Below are positions 23,781 to 30,214 of a stretch of DNA of 64,000 nt, one piece after another. Position 1 is the first letter of the stretch. The number at the start of each line of letters is the position of its first letter. A program made the position numbers and the translations under genes. Under the pieces are notes generated by a model. It did not search any database and was not told the origin of the DNA. It was given only the letters and a program-made list of their open reading frames with translations. This stretch comes from a virus. The stretch is taken from positions 1 through 64,000 of the IMG/VR virus record IMGVR_UViG_3300025467_000014; one strand, written 5' to 3'.

Positions 23781-23855
23781 ACGTCGGTGGTACATTGGCT
23801 GTGCAGCAGTCTCCAAAACTGCCTTAGGTAGGTTCGATTCCTACCCGGCGTGCCA
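23781..23855 (+). tRNA. tRNA-Trp (CCA)
   Basis: Acceptor ACGTCGG/CCGGCGT, anticodon loop CTCCAAA in the stem GCAGT/ACTGC, and encoded CCA. Confidence 0.9.
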
Positions 23856-23861
23856 TAAATA
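23854..23861 (+). promoter_or_regulatory. Late promoter box CATAAATA before a non-coding segment
   Basis: The box overlaps the encoded CCA of tRNA-Trp. Five nt later there is no start codon but a stretch able to fold (see 23867-23985), so it may drive an untranslated RNA and the downstream tRNA-Met. Confidence 0.4.
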
Positions 23862-23866
23862 GAATT

Positions 23867-23985
23867 ATAGTAATCGGCAAAACCCTCTCTACAACTGTTC
23901 GAAGAGTTGTATGCATGGAACCGGTTCTTCGTAAGTTCATACAAAACTAGAACATAATCAAGGACGCTTGAGGTTTTTAGGACAA
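23867..23985 (+). ncRNA. Candidate small structured RNA between tRNAs
   Basis: No gene fits here. The segment folds as a closed multi-branch: AAAACC (23879-23884) with GGTTTT (23972-23977) enclosing ACAACT/AGTTGT (23891-23896 with 23905-23910), a GAACCGGTTC palindrome and TCAAG/CTTGA (23958-23962 with 23967-23971). It lacks the T-loop and anticodon-arm order of a tRNA. Folding was judged by eye only. Confidence 0.35.
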
Positions 23986-24004
23986 AGGAACTTACATTAA
24001 TTTC

Positions 24005-24076
24005 CGCAGAGTAGAGAACTGGTATCTCGTCACGCTCATAACGTGAAGGCAGTGGGTTCGATTCCCACCTCTGCCA
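24005..24076 (+). tRNA. tRNA-Met (CAT), initiator-like first pair
   Basis: Anticodon loop CTCATAA in stem TCACG/CGTGA. The acceptor GCAGAG/CTCTGC leaves C1 opposite C72, a mismatch reminiscent of initiator tRNA, but the three G-C pairs of bacterial initiator anticodon stems are absent. It could be elongator Met or a lysidine Ile tRNA. CCA is not fully encoded. Confidence 0.8.
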
Positions 24077-24085
24077 ATTTTTTAG

Positions 24086-24114
24086 TTGCCACTTCCTTAT
24101 TCAGGCATTATATT
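24086..24114 (+). promoter_or_regulatory. sigma70-type promoter of the large structured RNA
   Basis: TTGCCA at 24086-24091 and TATATT at 24109-24114 with an ideal 17-nt spacer, predicting a start near 24121. This is the best host-type promoter in the window, and no coding gene follows for 540 nt. Confidence 0.75.
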
Positions 24115-24120
24115 AAAAGA

Positions 24121-24640
24121 ATAAGAATTGATCTTTGATAGTACATTTTGAAATTTGACTAGGCGCAAGTCTTAAAAGCTAAAAGACTCCCGCGATAGGT
24201 GATAGCGAAGCATTCGGCCGAGTGAACGTGTAGCCTATAAGATAAATCTCCGTGAAAGCGAATGAGGTTTTCTAGTCATACAAATTAAGTTCCCACGTTG
24301 TAGGTATAATCCGTGGGAGAGATACGTTGAGTTGTCTGTTGGTATGTTAGTAGACGTATTTTCATAGGAGGAGCCAAAAACTTACATACAGCTACGATCC
24401 CTTGCTTTAATAAACACAGACTGGTCGACGAGCTGGCTCCATGCCGGCACTCGATGAGGAGAGAACAAAATCCGGAACAAAAGCTTTTCAAACACCACAA
24501 ATTTTCATATAATGCTACCATGATGTCGGTCTCAAGTCCGAGCGATAGGAGATGGCCTCTCCTACGAAACGCAGAGAGAATGAAAACATAGACTGCAGTC
24601 TGCCCCTATTACCCTGATCAGGTAGTAGGGGTTTTCTGTG
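24121..24640 (+). ncRNA. Large structured non-coding RNA (GOLLD/ROOL-like candidate)
   Basis: About 520 nt bounded by a sigma70 promoter and a terminator, with no plausible ORF but many helices found by eye. A four-way domain is closed by GACTAG/CTAGTC (24157-24162 with 24272-24277). It encloses AGTCTT/AAGACT, ATAGG/CCTAT and AAATCTC/GAGGTTT. After it come TCCCACG/CGTGGGA, AGATACGT/ACGTATTT, GGAGCCA/TGGCTCC, TCGG/CCGA and TAGGAGA/TCTCCTA. Size, ornate folding and a place inside a phage tRNA/tmRNA cluster recall GOLLD and ROOL RNAs. Membership in either family is inference and was not tested. Confidence 0.7.
24603..24637 (+). terminator. Rho-independent terminator of the structured RNA
   Basis: An 11-bp stem CCCCTATTACC / GGTAGTAGGGG (24603-24613 with 24621-24631, one T-G wobble), a 7-nt loop and TTTTCTGTGTTCT after it. 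Confidence 0.85.
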
Positions 24641-24663
24641 TTCTAGAATGATTAAATAATTAT

Positions 24664-24792
24664 ATGCTCGATCCACTGGAAGCTGCTATGGTGGGTTTAT
24701 TTACTTTAGGTTTTATAACAGCTTATGCTATAATGTATTCTACTAAGTTGGTAACTTTACTTGCAAAGTATTTTAAGGGAATCAAAAAATAA
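24664..24792 (+). CDS. Small single-TM membrane protein
   Basis: A 42-residue protein starting MLDPLEAAMVGLFTLGFITA, with one transmembrane helix and a basic C-terminus (KYFKGIKK). It sits between the structured RNA and the DUF932-like gene. Function unknown. Confidence 0.5.
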   Translation: MLDPLEAAMVGLFTLGFITAYAIMYSTKLVTLLAKYFKGIKK

Positions 24793-24795
24793 TTC

Positions 24796-24824
24796 TTGAA
24801 TTCCTTTTCGAGTGCCCATATTAT
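24796..24824 (+). promoter_or_regulatory. Host-type promoter of the DUF932-like gene
   Basis: TTGAAT (24796-24801), a 17-nt spacer and TATTAT (24819-24824), 9 nt before the ATG. Its upstream sequence (TTGAATTCCTTTT...CCCATA) is similar to that before the RadA-like gene (TTAATTCCTTTTGAATTCCCATA). Confidence 0.65.
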
Positions 24825-24833
24825 AAAGGGGTA

Positions 24834-25937
24834 ATGAGCACAACAAACACACTAGACAAGTTCGTCGCCAAGAGCAACGATATTCGCCAGACGCTGCAAG
24901 GTTATACCCTCGCTCCTCTGGATATTGAGTCCATCGAGAAGAACGGAAATAACTTCTCTTACAATAACAACCGCCTATCCAGTACATCTCTTAAGAGTCT
25001 CCTTGGAGTTCTTGGAGTTAAGGATCAGCTCGTTAACGAGATTAAGGATGACAGCTCTCAGTGGGCTCCTCTCCATAATGCTCTTACGAACATTAAGAAG
25101 AACAAGCGTGTAACCGCGATTGTTAATAACCACAACAATGAGATTGTTAATCTCTTCGATCGCCCTATCAAGGAAGAGCGTCAGATTGACCTCTCAGCTG
25201 GTCTCCGTTATACAGAGGCCTTCTTGAAGGACAACGAGAATAATCTCGAACTTCGTGACTTTAACTTTGATCCTACTAACATTAGTATTGGAATTAACTT
25301 CAAGAACCCTGATTCTGATATTGACGTATTCGGAGATGGTCATGATATGTGGAAGGGTGGTTTTGGAATGAACTTCTCTCTCAACAAGTCTCAGTTCTAT
25401 CCCTATCTCCTCCGTTTGGTTTGCTCCAATGGAATGACCGCTGTTCATCGTATGGCCCAGCGTTTCATCGATAGTGCTGACTTCAGTCAGAAGACCTTCG
25501 ATACTCAGGTTCGTAAGTTCCTAACTGGTGACGCTCTTCGTCAGGAGATTACGTCAAGTGCTAATCGCCTTAGGGATAACAATGCCTCCCTTAGAGAATT
25601 CAATGCTGCTCGTAGTATTACGATGAAGTATGATAAGGAGCTAGCAGTAACTGCTTTCTCTGATCACGAGATTCGTTCACGGTATAAAGAGGTCGGTATT
25701 GATCTTAATAAATCGAAGGGTACTCGTTGGCAGTCAACGGCTAACTCGAACGTTAATGCTTACGATCTCTTTAATAAGATCACAAACGTTGCTACTCACA
25801 GTGTCTCTGACGAGAACGTAGCATTCAGGATGGAGCTCAACCGACTTGCCTCTGAGTTGTTCTTCAAGGGACCAGACTTCGCTTCAATCGCACCGGATCC
25901 ATTCCGTGAGGTTGCACCAGCAAATCTTAACGCCTAA
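24834..25937 (+). CDS. DUF932-like phage protein, probably highly expressed
   Basis: A 367-residue protein. The central part (DMWKGGFGMNFSLNKSQFYP then LLRLVCSNGMTAVHR, about residues 170-210) resembles the DUF932 (phage/plasmid-like, TIGR03299-type) core, whose members often carry a conserved RLVCxNGM element. It has a clear early promoter, GC-shifted codons like the RadA-like gene and a strong terminator after it, so it is a monocistronic, well-expressed unit. The biochemical role of DUF932 proteins is not settled. Confidence 0.6.
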   Translation: MSTTNTLDKFVAKSNDIRQTLQGYTLAPLDIESIEKNGNNFSYNNNRLSSTSLKSLLGVLGVKDQLVNEIKDDSSQWAPLHNALTNIKKNKRVTAIVNNHNNEIVNLFDRPIKEERQIDLSAGLRYTEAFLKDNENNLELRDFNFDPTNISIGINFKNPDSDIDVFGDGHDMWKGGFGMNFSLNKSQFYPYLLRLVCSNGMTAVHRMAQRFIDSADFSQKTFDTQVRKFLTGDALRQEITSSANRLRDNNASLREFNAARSITMKYDKELAVTAFSDHEIRSRYKEVGIDLNKSKGTRWQSTANSNVNAYDLFNKITNVATHSVSDENVAFRMELNRLASELFFKGPDFASIAPDPFREVAPANLNA

Positions 25938-25950
25938 GTAAATAAAGTAA

Positions 25951-25998
25951 ACCGGGCGGGCCTCTGCACATGCAAGCTATCTCACGCCCGGTCTTTAT
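25951..25998 (+). terminator. Rho-independent terminator
   Basis: Stem ACCGGGCG (25951-25958) with CGCCCGGT (25985-25992) around a 26-nt loop, followed by CTTTATTT. It separates the DUF932-like gene from tRNA-Gly. Confidence 0.75.
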
Positions 25999-26000
25999 TT

Positions 26001-26075
26001 GGAGATGTAGCATAATGGCAATGCACTTCTTTGCCAAAGAAGATACTGCCGGTTCGAGCCCGGTCATCTCCTCCA
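26001..26075 (+). tRNA. tRNA-Gly (GCC)
   Basis: Acceptor GGAGATG/CATCTCC, anticodon loop TTGCCAA in CTTCT/AGAAG, encoded CCA. Confidence 0.92.
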
Positions 26076-26078
26076 TAC

Positions 26079-26153
26079 GGTCTCATCGTCTAACGGCTAG
26101 GACACGCGGTTTTCATCCGCGTAATCGGAGTTCGAGTCTCCGTGAGACTGCCA
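26079..26153 (+). tRNA. tRNA-Glu (TTC)
   Basis: Acceptor GGTCTCA/TGAGACT, anticodon loop TTTTCAT in CGCGG/CCGCG, encoded CCA. It follows tRNA-Gly by 3 nt. Confidence 0.92.
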
Positions 26154-26159
26154 GGAAAC

Positions 26160-26167
26160 AATAAATA
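26160..26167 (+). promoter_or_regulatory. Late promoter box AATAAATA, 6 nt before ATG
   Basis: Plus-strand late box, then atactg and the ATG at 26174. Confidence 0.6.
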
Positions 26168-26173
26168 ATACTG

Positions 26174-26749
26174 ATGTTAACGTTTGAACAGTATTTTAAT
26201 CAATCTGAATCACCAGTTGTTATAGTTGGTGGTATTCATGGTGATGAACCAGCTGGTAATATAGCTGCTAAAAAATATCAAGGTAGAGAAGGTATTATTG
26301 TAATAGCTGACGTTAATACAACTGGAGAGAGAAGACTAGATGGAGTAGATCCAAATAGACATTTTGACAAAAAAGATTCTCTCCCAATTGAGGATGAAAT
26401 CTTAGCTAAAATTGAAGAGTTAAAACCAAGGTTAGTTATCGCACTTCATGAAGATGATATAACAGATGAAGTTTATGCGTATTGTTCTCCAGGTATGAAA
26501 GATAAAGTTCAAGCTGTTTTAGCTGAATTAGGAGTACCGTTAGCAAAAACGGCAATAGGAGACAAAGCAGATAAGGGTGTTATTGCCCGTGGTCATTTAC
26601 CAACAGCAGGAACACTTGAGAAAGCATTGAGAAAACGTGATATCCCTAGTGTAACCATAGAGACACCTATTAAGTCATATAGCTTAGAGGATAGAGTGAA
26701 GTTACAAATACAAATAGTAAACGGATTACTTAAATCTGTTAATAGATAA
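26174..26749 (+). CDS. M14/AstE-like zinc hydrolase with capsid-targeting-like N-terminus
   Basis: A 191-residue protein of the succinylglutamate desuccinylase/aspartoacylase and M14 carboxypeptidase fold. Metal-ligand motif H22-G-D-E25 (GGIHGDEP), substrate motif DPNR (59-62), His92 in ALHEDD, and a late TIETP with the probable catalytic Glu. The family hydrolyses C-terminal amide or N-acyl-amino-acid bonds, including peptidoglycan peptides in some phage enzymes. The N-terminus MLTFEQYFNQSE resembles a T4 capsid-targeting sequence, so the enzyme may be packaged. A late box lies 6 nt upstream. Confidence 0.75.
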   Translation: MLTFEQYFNQSESPVVIVGGIHGDEPAGNIAAKKYQGREGIIVIADVNTTGERRLDGVDPNRHFDKKDSLPIEDEILAKIEELKPRLVIALHEDDITDEVYAYCSPGMKDKVQAVLAELGVPLAKTAIGDKADKGVIARGHLPTAGTLEKALRKRDIPSVTIETPIKSYSLEDRVKLQIQIVNGLLKSVNR

Positions 26750-26897
26750 GCCTTCTTAAATCTAATAGCTTAAAGTCTACTTCCTTACCGTAACGCTCTT
26801 CAAGTTTTTTTATAGCATCTTCTTTTGAGATAGCCGTAACATTAAGAATTACAGGATTCTTATCTGTTATTACCTCAAAAATATATTCCGTTAGCAT
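26739..26897 (-). CDS. Small hypothetical protein on the opposite strand
   Basis: A 52-residue protein starting MLTEYIFEVITDKNPVILNV, a regular strand-helix pattern with plausible composition. It overlaps the end of the M14-like gene tail to tail by 11 nt and fills an otherwise empty gap. No promoter stands out. Function unknown. Confidence 0.5.
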   Translation of the reverse strand: MLTEYIFEVITDKNPVILNVTAISKEDAIKKLEERYGKEVDFKLLDLRRLIY

Positions 26898-26900
26898 ATG

Positions 26901-26908
26901 ATTAAATA
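26901..26908 (+). promoter_or_regulatory. Late promoter box ATTAAATA, 6 nt before GTG
   Basis: Plus-strand late box, then tttaat and GTG at 26915. The nearby ATG two bases earlier is out of frame, so the box supports the GTG start. Confidence 0.6.
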
Positions 26909-26914
26909 TTTAAT

Positions 26915-27187
26915 GTGCAGATTACGAAAAATGCCATTGAAATTTGTGGGTTCCTTATGTCTTTATGTTGGTCAATAAGTTGGTTTCCTCAGCTCTATAA
27001 GCTTTTTAAAACAAAATCAGCACATGATTTTTCTCCATGGATGTTATTTTTAGTTCTCACAGGGTATATCTTTGCAATGCTTTACCTGTTCAATACAAGC
27101 TTTCAACTCTGGTTATTTGTAAATTATTGTTTTGGCATTATTTGTTATATTATTACATTATTTTTTTATTTTCGTTATAAAAAATAA
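26915..27187 (+). CDS. PQ-loop / SemiSWEET-like membrane protein
   Basis: A 90-residue protein with three transmembrane helices and the PQ motif at Pro25-Gln26 (SISWFPQLYKLFKTKSA), followed by FSPWMLFL, as in SemiSWEET sugar transporters and other PQ-loop proteins, which work as dimers of three-helix bundles. The late box and GTG start are consistent. It may move a small metabolite across the inner membrane of infected cells; the substrate cannot be read from sequence. Confidence 0.7.
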   Translation: MQITKNAIEICGFLMSLCWSISWFPQLYKLFKTKSAHDFSPWMLFLVLTGYIFAMLYLFNTSFQLWLFVNYCFGIICYIITLFFYFRYKK

Positions 27188-27221
27188 TTGATTTATACAA
27201 TATTATCTATATACTTTATAT

Positions 27222-27833
27222 ATGAAGTGGTTACTAATCTTGTTGCTAAGCCTAGCATCACTTAAAGCACAGACCTCTGTAGCGTATTCTCCAGTCTATG
27301 GATATGATACAATGTCCTTTCCTGGTGGATGGTGTCTAGTAACTAACCCGTTTATTAATCCTCCTATCTATAGTGGCAATGCTATAGTAGATGGAGAGAC
27401 ATTTACAATTAATAATGTCATAACAAATAATATTATAGACATTCCTCATTATATAGAAGTTACAAGTACAAACTATAATGGATATGTTTTTGATATAACT
27501 ACAAATACACAAAACATTATTACAGCTACAAATGTACCAGCTGAGCTTCAAGGACAAACTTTAGCAATTAGTATTAGACAACATACTACTCTTCAACAGT
27601 TTGTTTCTAATTCTACAGGATTTCAAGACTACTCTGATGCTCTCTCTACCCCTGATGGTAATGGAGGGTGTGTAACGTACATTTATATTTCAAACGGAAT
27701 AGTAGCTGGAGACTTTGTAACACCAGCTGATAATACTATTCTCTATCCAGGGGAAGGACTAATTATCAATAATAGTGGAAATATTAGCTTTACCTTTTGT
27801 GGAGAGCTAGTATATACTAATGATATCAAATAA
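27222..27833 (+). CDS. Secreted hypothetical protein
   Basis: A 203-residue protein with a clear signal peptide (MKWLLILLLSLASLKA, cut after Ala16 likely) and a Thr/Asn/Ile-rich, beta-strand body with three Cys. TATACT lies 6 nt before the ATG, another host-type box abutting the start. It would be exported to the periplasm or surface of the infected cell. No family recognised. Confidence 0.6.
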   Translation: MKWLLILLLSLASLKAQTSVAYSPVYGYDTMSFPGGWCLVTNPFINPPIYSGNAIVDGETFTINNVITNNIIDIPHYIEVTSTNYNGYVFDITTNTQNIITATNVPAELQGQTLAISIRQHTTLQQFVSNSTGFQDYSDALSTPDGNGGCVTYIYISNGIVAGDFVTPADNTILYPGEGLIINNSGNISFTFCGELVYTNDIK

Positions 27834-27884
27834 CGGATAAAGGTTTATTGCACACATAAATAATAACGGATGCAATAAACCACT

Positions 27885-28397
27885 ATGAAATCTAAACTAG
27901 AACCTTTTAAAGAAGATGTAATAAAAATGTATGTTGATGAAAAATTAACATGCAAACAAATAGGATTAAAATTTAAAATAAGACCAGGGCCTGTTTCAAG
28001 TTTTCTTATTAAAAATAATGTAAAGCTACGTAATGCTGGTCAACAGAAAGGTAGACCCGGTACGAATAAAGGAAAGAAATTTGTAGAACGTACATTGGCA
28101 TACAATACACAACTTATTGAAAGCGGTGAATATAAAAAACTTCACGAAGCAGGTATAAGGAGCCGTATACGTAAATATCTAATTAACAAATATGGACATA
28201 AATGTCAAATATGTGGTCTGTCTGAATGGAGAGGACATGCTATACCTCTTGTATGCGATCACATAGACGGATCTGCTAAAAATTGTGAATTAGAGAATTT
28301 TAGAGTGATTTGTAATAATTGCGACTCTATACTACCTACATATAAAGGTAAAAATAGAGGCAGAGGTAGAAAACTTAACGGGAGCGTGACTGAGTGA
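27885..28397 (+). CDS. HNH endonuclease with N-terminal helix-turn-helix
   Basis: A 170-residue protein. Residues about 20-45 form a helix-turn-helix (TCKQIGLKFKIRPGPVSSFL). The HNH nuclease core follows: CQIC (Cys107, Cys110), Cys124-Asp125-His126, Asn138 and Cys143/Cys146 in CNNC. This layout is typical of mobile phage endonucleases. The last 18 nt overlap the 5' end of the tRNA-Ser gene, so the tRNA acceptor stem is also coding. Confidence 0.82.
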   Translation: MKSKLEPFKEDVIKMYVDEKLTCKQIGLKFKIRPGPVSSFLIKNNVKLRNAGQQKGRPGTNKGKKFVERTLAYNTQLIESGEYKKLHEAGIRSRIRKYLINKYGHKCQICGLSEWRGHAIPLVCDHIDGSAKNCELENFRVICNNCDSILPTYKGKNRGRGRKLNGSVTE

Positions 28398-28470
28398 TTT
28401 AAAGTGATCGATTACTAATCGATTGAACCCTAATAAGGTTCCGTGGGTTTGAATCCCACCGCTCCTTCCA
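28380..28470 (+). tRNA. tRNA-Ser with unusual anticodon ACT
   Basis: Class II cloverleaf: acceptor GGGAGCG/CGCTCCT, D-stem ACT/AGT, anticodon stem ATCGA/TCGAT with loop TTACTAA (anticodon ACT at 28414-28416), variable arm AACC/GGTT, T-loop TTTGAAT, encoded CCA. Bacterial Ser tRNAs for AGC/AGT codons normally have GCT; A34 here is odd. It overlaps the HNH gene at the 5' end. Confidence 0.75.
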
Positions 28471-28479
28471 TTTTTTTTC

Positions 28480-28507
28480 TTGACTTAATACTTAAATACT
28501 CTAATAT
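28480..28507 (+). promoter_or_regulatory. Host-type promoter of tRNA-Ser/Cys
   Basis: TTGACT (28480-28485), 16 nt, TAATAT (28502-28507); predicted start about 28513, just before the mature tRNA 5' end at 28516. Confidence 0.6.
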
Positions 28508-28515
28508 AAATGAAT

Positions 28516-28606
28516 GGACAGGTGGCAGAGTTGGTCTATTGCATCTGACTTGAAATCAGAAGTACCCGAAAGGGTACCGTGGGTTCGAATCCTACCCTGT
28601 CCGCCA
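28516..28606 (+). tRNA. tRNA-Ser (TGA)
   Basis: Class II: acceptor GGACAGG/CCTGTCC, anticodon loop CTTGAAA in TCTGA/TCAGA, variable arm GTACCC/GGGTAC, encoded CCA. Confidence 0.93.
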
Positions 28607-28614
28607 ATTTTAAC

Positions 28615-28692
28615 GCGTAGATGGCTGAGTGGTCAAAGGCAATCCTCTGCAAAAGGATAAAATCGCCAGTTCAAATCTGGCTCTACGCTCCA
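28615..28692 (+). tRNA. tRNA-Cys (GCA)
   Basis: Acceptor GCGTAGA/TCTACGC, anticodon loop CTGCAAA in ATCCT/AGGAT, encoded CCA. Confidence 0.9.
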
Positions 28693-28698
28693 TAAATA
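28691..28698 (+). promoter_or_regulatory. Late promoter box CATAAATA, 5 nt before ATG
   Basis: The box overlaps the CCA of tRNA-Cys and is followed by ctatt and the ATG at 28704. Confidence 0.65.
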
Positions 28699-28703
28699 CT
28701 ATT

Positions 28704-28877
28704 ATGACATTTAAAGAATACGTGACAGAAAAGAATATAGATAAACCACGTCATCCCGGTATTCTCAAACGCCAGGTTAAGGGCAAATTAACCTGTTCAA
28801 AGGCTCGTAAATTAGAAGGTAAGGGCGGTCTAACCGCTAAAGCAGCTCGTCGCTATCAAAATTATCACTGCCAATAA
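28704..28877 (+). CDS. Small basic protein with capsid-targeting-like N-terminus
   Basis: A 57-residue protein starting MTFKEYVTEKNIDKPRHPGI; the rest is Lys/Arg-rich (KGKLTCSKARKLEGKGG). The first nine residues match the FKxYxxE pattern seen in several proteins here. A longer frame reaches into the tRNA, but the late box 5 nt before this ATG fixes the start. It could be a packaged DNA-binding internal protein. Confidence 0.6.
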   Translation: MTFKEYVTEKNIDKPRHPGILKRQVKGKLTCSKARKLEGKGGLTAKAARRYQNYHCQ

Positions 28878-28884
28878 TATACAT

Positions 28885-29106
28885 ATGAAACAAAAATACT
28901 ACACCTTACTTGCATACTTTTTTTATTACCTTGGAGATGTATTGTGGAAGATAATCTGTTGGACGGATTGGAATGAAATTACACGTAAGCTTATTTGCGG
29001 AGCGTGTTGGTCAGGATATCAAAAATCTATGAATATTTCATTAGATTATGATGAAAAAGCGGGTTACGTTGTGTGGAAAGAGTCAGAAAATAACCTTGAT
29101 AATTAG
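28885..29106 (+). CDS. Small aromatic membrane-associated protein
   Basis: A 73-residue protein starting MKQKYYTLLAYFFYYLGDVL, with one or two hydrophobic segments rich in Trp and Tyr and a polar tail. It follows the previous gene by 7 nt. Function unknown. Confidence 0.5.
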   Translation: MKQKYYTLLAYFFYYLGDVLWKIICWTDWNEITRKLICGACWSGYQKSMNISLDYDEKAGYVVWKESENNLDN

Positions 29107-29203
29107 GGGTATTTAGTCTATAATTCTATTTAGAAAATATAAATTTTTCCTGTGATATCCTTCGAGATTATCACTAAAATTTTAATAAATTATACTGACA
29201 CAT

Positions 29204-30178
29204 ATGGCAATCTTCGACGAACAAATATCACGCAAACCTAACAACTATAAATGGACAGAGGAATTCATCGAAGCTATGCATAATGGCTTCTGGACTGATA
29301 AGGAATTCAGTTTTAAATCCGATATACAACAATTTAAAGTAAATTTATCAGACCAAGAAAGAGAAGCTATTATTAGAGTATTATCGGCTATTGGTCAGAT
29401 TGAAGTATCAATTAAGACTTTCTGGGCACGCTTAGGAGATAATCTACCACATCCCTCAATTTACGATCTTGGTTATGTGATGGCTAATACTGAAGTTATT
29501 CATAATAATGCTTATGAACGTTTGCTTTCAGTACTTGGTTTAGAAGATATATTTGAAAAAAACTTAGAGCTCCCTTGGATTCAAGGTCGAGTGAAGTATC
29601 TTAAGAAGTATACAAAACGCTGTTTTAAGGATTCCAAGAAACAGTATCTTTATGCTATAACTCTTTTTACTCTTCTTCTTGAGAATGTATCTCTCTTTAG
29701 TCAGTTCTACGTCATTAATTGGTTTGCACGTTTTAAGAACGTTCTTAAGGATACCGATCAACAGGTAAAATACACAAGAAATGAAGAAAATATTCACGGT
29801 CTTGTTGGTACAAAGATTATTAATACAATCAGAGAAGAATATCCTGAGCTTTTTGATAAGGAATTAGAGGATAAGATTCTACATGAAGCCCATGAAGCAT
29901 TTAAAGCAGAAGCTGAGATTGTAGATTGGATGCTTAACGGTATTGATGAAGAGAATCTTAATGCTCCTCTTCTTAAAGAGTTTATTAAGAACAGAATTAA
30001 TCATTCTTTAGAAGGTATTGGCTTTCATAAACCATTCGAGGTTGATACAGAGTTATTAAAAGCATCAACATGGTTTGAGGAAGAACTTCACGGTAATAAT
30101 ATGGTCGACTTTTTTCATAGTAGGCCCACGGAATACGCAAAGAAAAATCAATCATTTTCAGAAGACGACCTATTCTAG
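29204..30178 (+). CDS. nrdB: Ribonucleotide reductase class I small subunit (R2)
   Basis: A 324-residue ferritin-like R2 protein. Metal ligands are visible as Glu67, Glu97, His100, Glu160, Glu195 and His198, and the radical tyrosine as Tyr104 (EVIHNNAY). The first ligand, normally Asp84 in the E. coli enzyme, aligns with Glu67 (GQIEVSI) by eye. With NrdA it reduces ribonucleotides to deoxyribonucleotides for phage DNA synthesis. TATACT lies 7 nt before the ATG, so it probably starts the nrdBA transcript. Confidence 0.9.
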   Translation: MAIFDEQISRKPNNYKWTEEFIEAMHNGFWTDKEFSFKSDIQQFKVNLSDQEREAIIRVLSAIGQIEVSIKTFWARLGDNLPHPSIYDLGYVMANTEVIHNNAYERLLSVLGLEDIFEKNLELPWIQGRVKYLKKYTKRCFKDSKKQYLYAITLFTLLLENVSLFSQFYVINWFARFKNVLKDTDQQVKYTRNEENIHGLVGTKIINTIREEYPELFDKELEDKILHEAHEAFKAEAEIVDWMLNGIDEENLNAPLLKEFIKNRINHSLEGIGFHKPFEVDTELLKASTWFEEELHGNNMVDFFHSRPTEYAKKNQSFSEDDLF

Positions 30179-30214
30179 TTGTTATCTATAAACTAGCTAT
30201 TAATATAAAACTAT

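Noticed and set aside
23693-23944. Minus-strand 83-residue frame across tRNA-Thr and tRNA-Trp
   Set aside because: Antisense to two clear tRNAs; contains typical tRNA-derived peptide patterns.
24005-24076. Calling the CAT tRNA a definite initiator tRNA
   Set aside because: The C1 mismatch is initiator-like, but the three G-C pairs in the anticodon stem are missing, so the subtype was left open.
24285-24521. Minus-strand 78-residue open frame inside the structured RNA
   Set aside because: No promoter or ribosome site, odd composition, and antisense to strong RNA helices and the clear promoter-terminator unit.
24121-24640. Structured region considered as RNase P RNA, 6S RNA or a group I/II intron
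   Set aside because: The RNase P conserved blocks were not found, 6S is a single long hairpin, and there is no interrupted gene, intron ORF or domain V-like hairpin.
28629-28704. N-terminal extension of the 57-residue gene into tRNA-Cys
   Set aside because: The extension would translate the tRNA; a late box 5 nt before the ATG at 28704 marks the real start.
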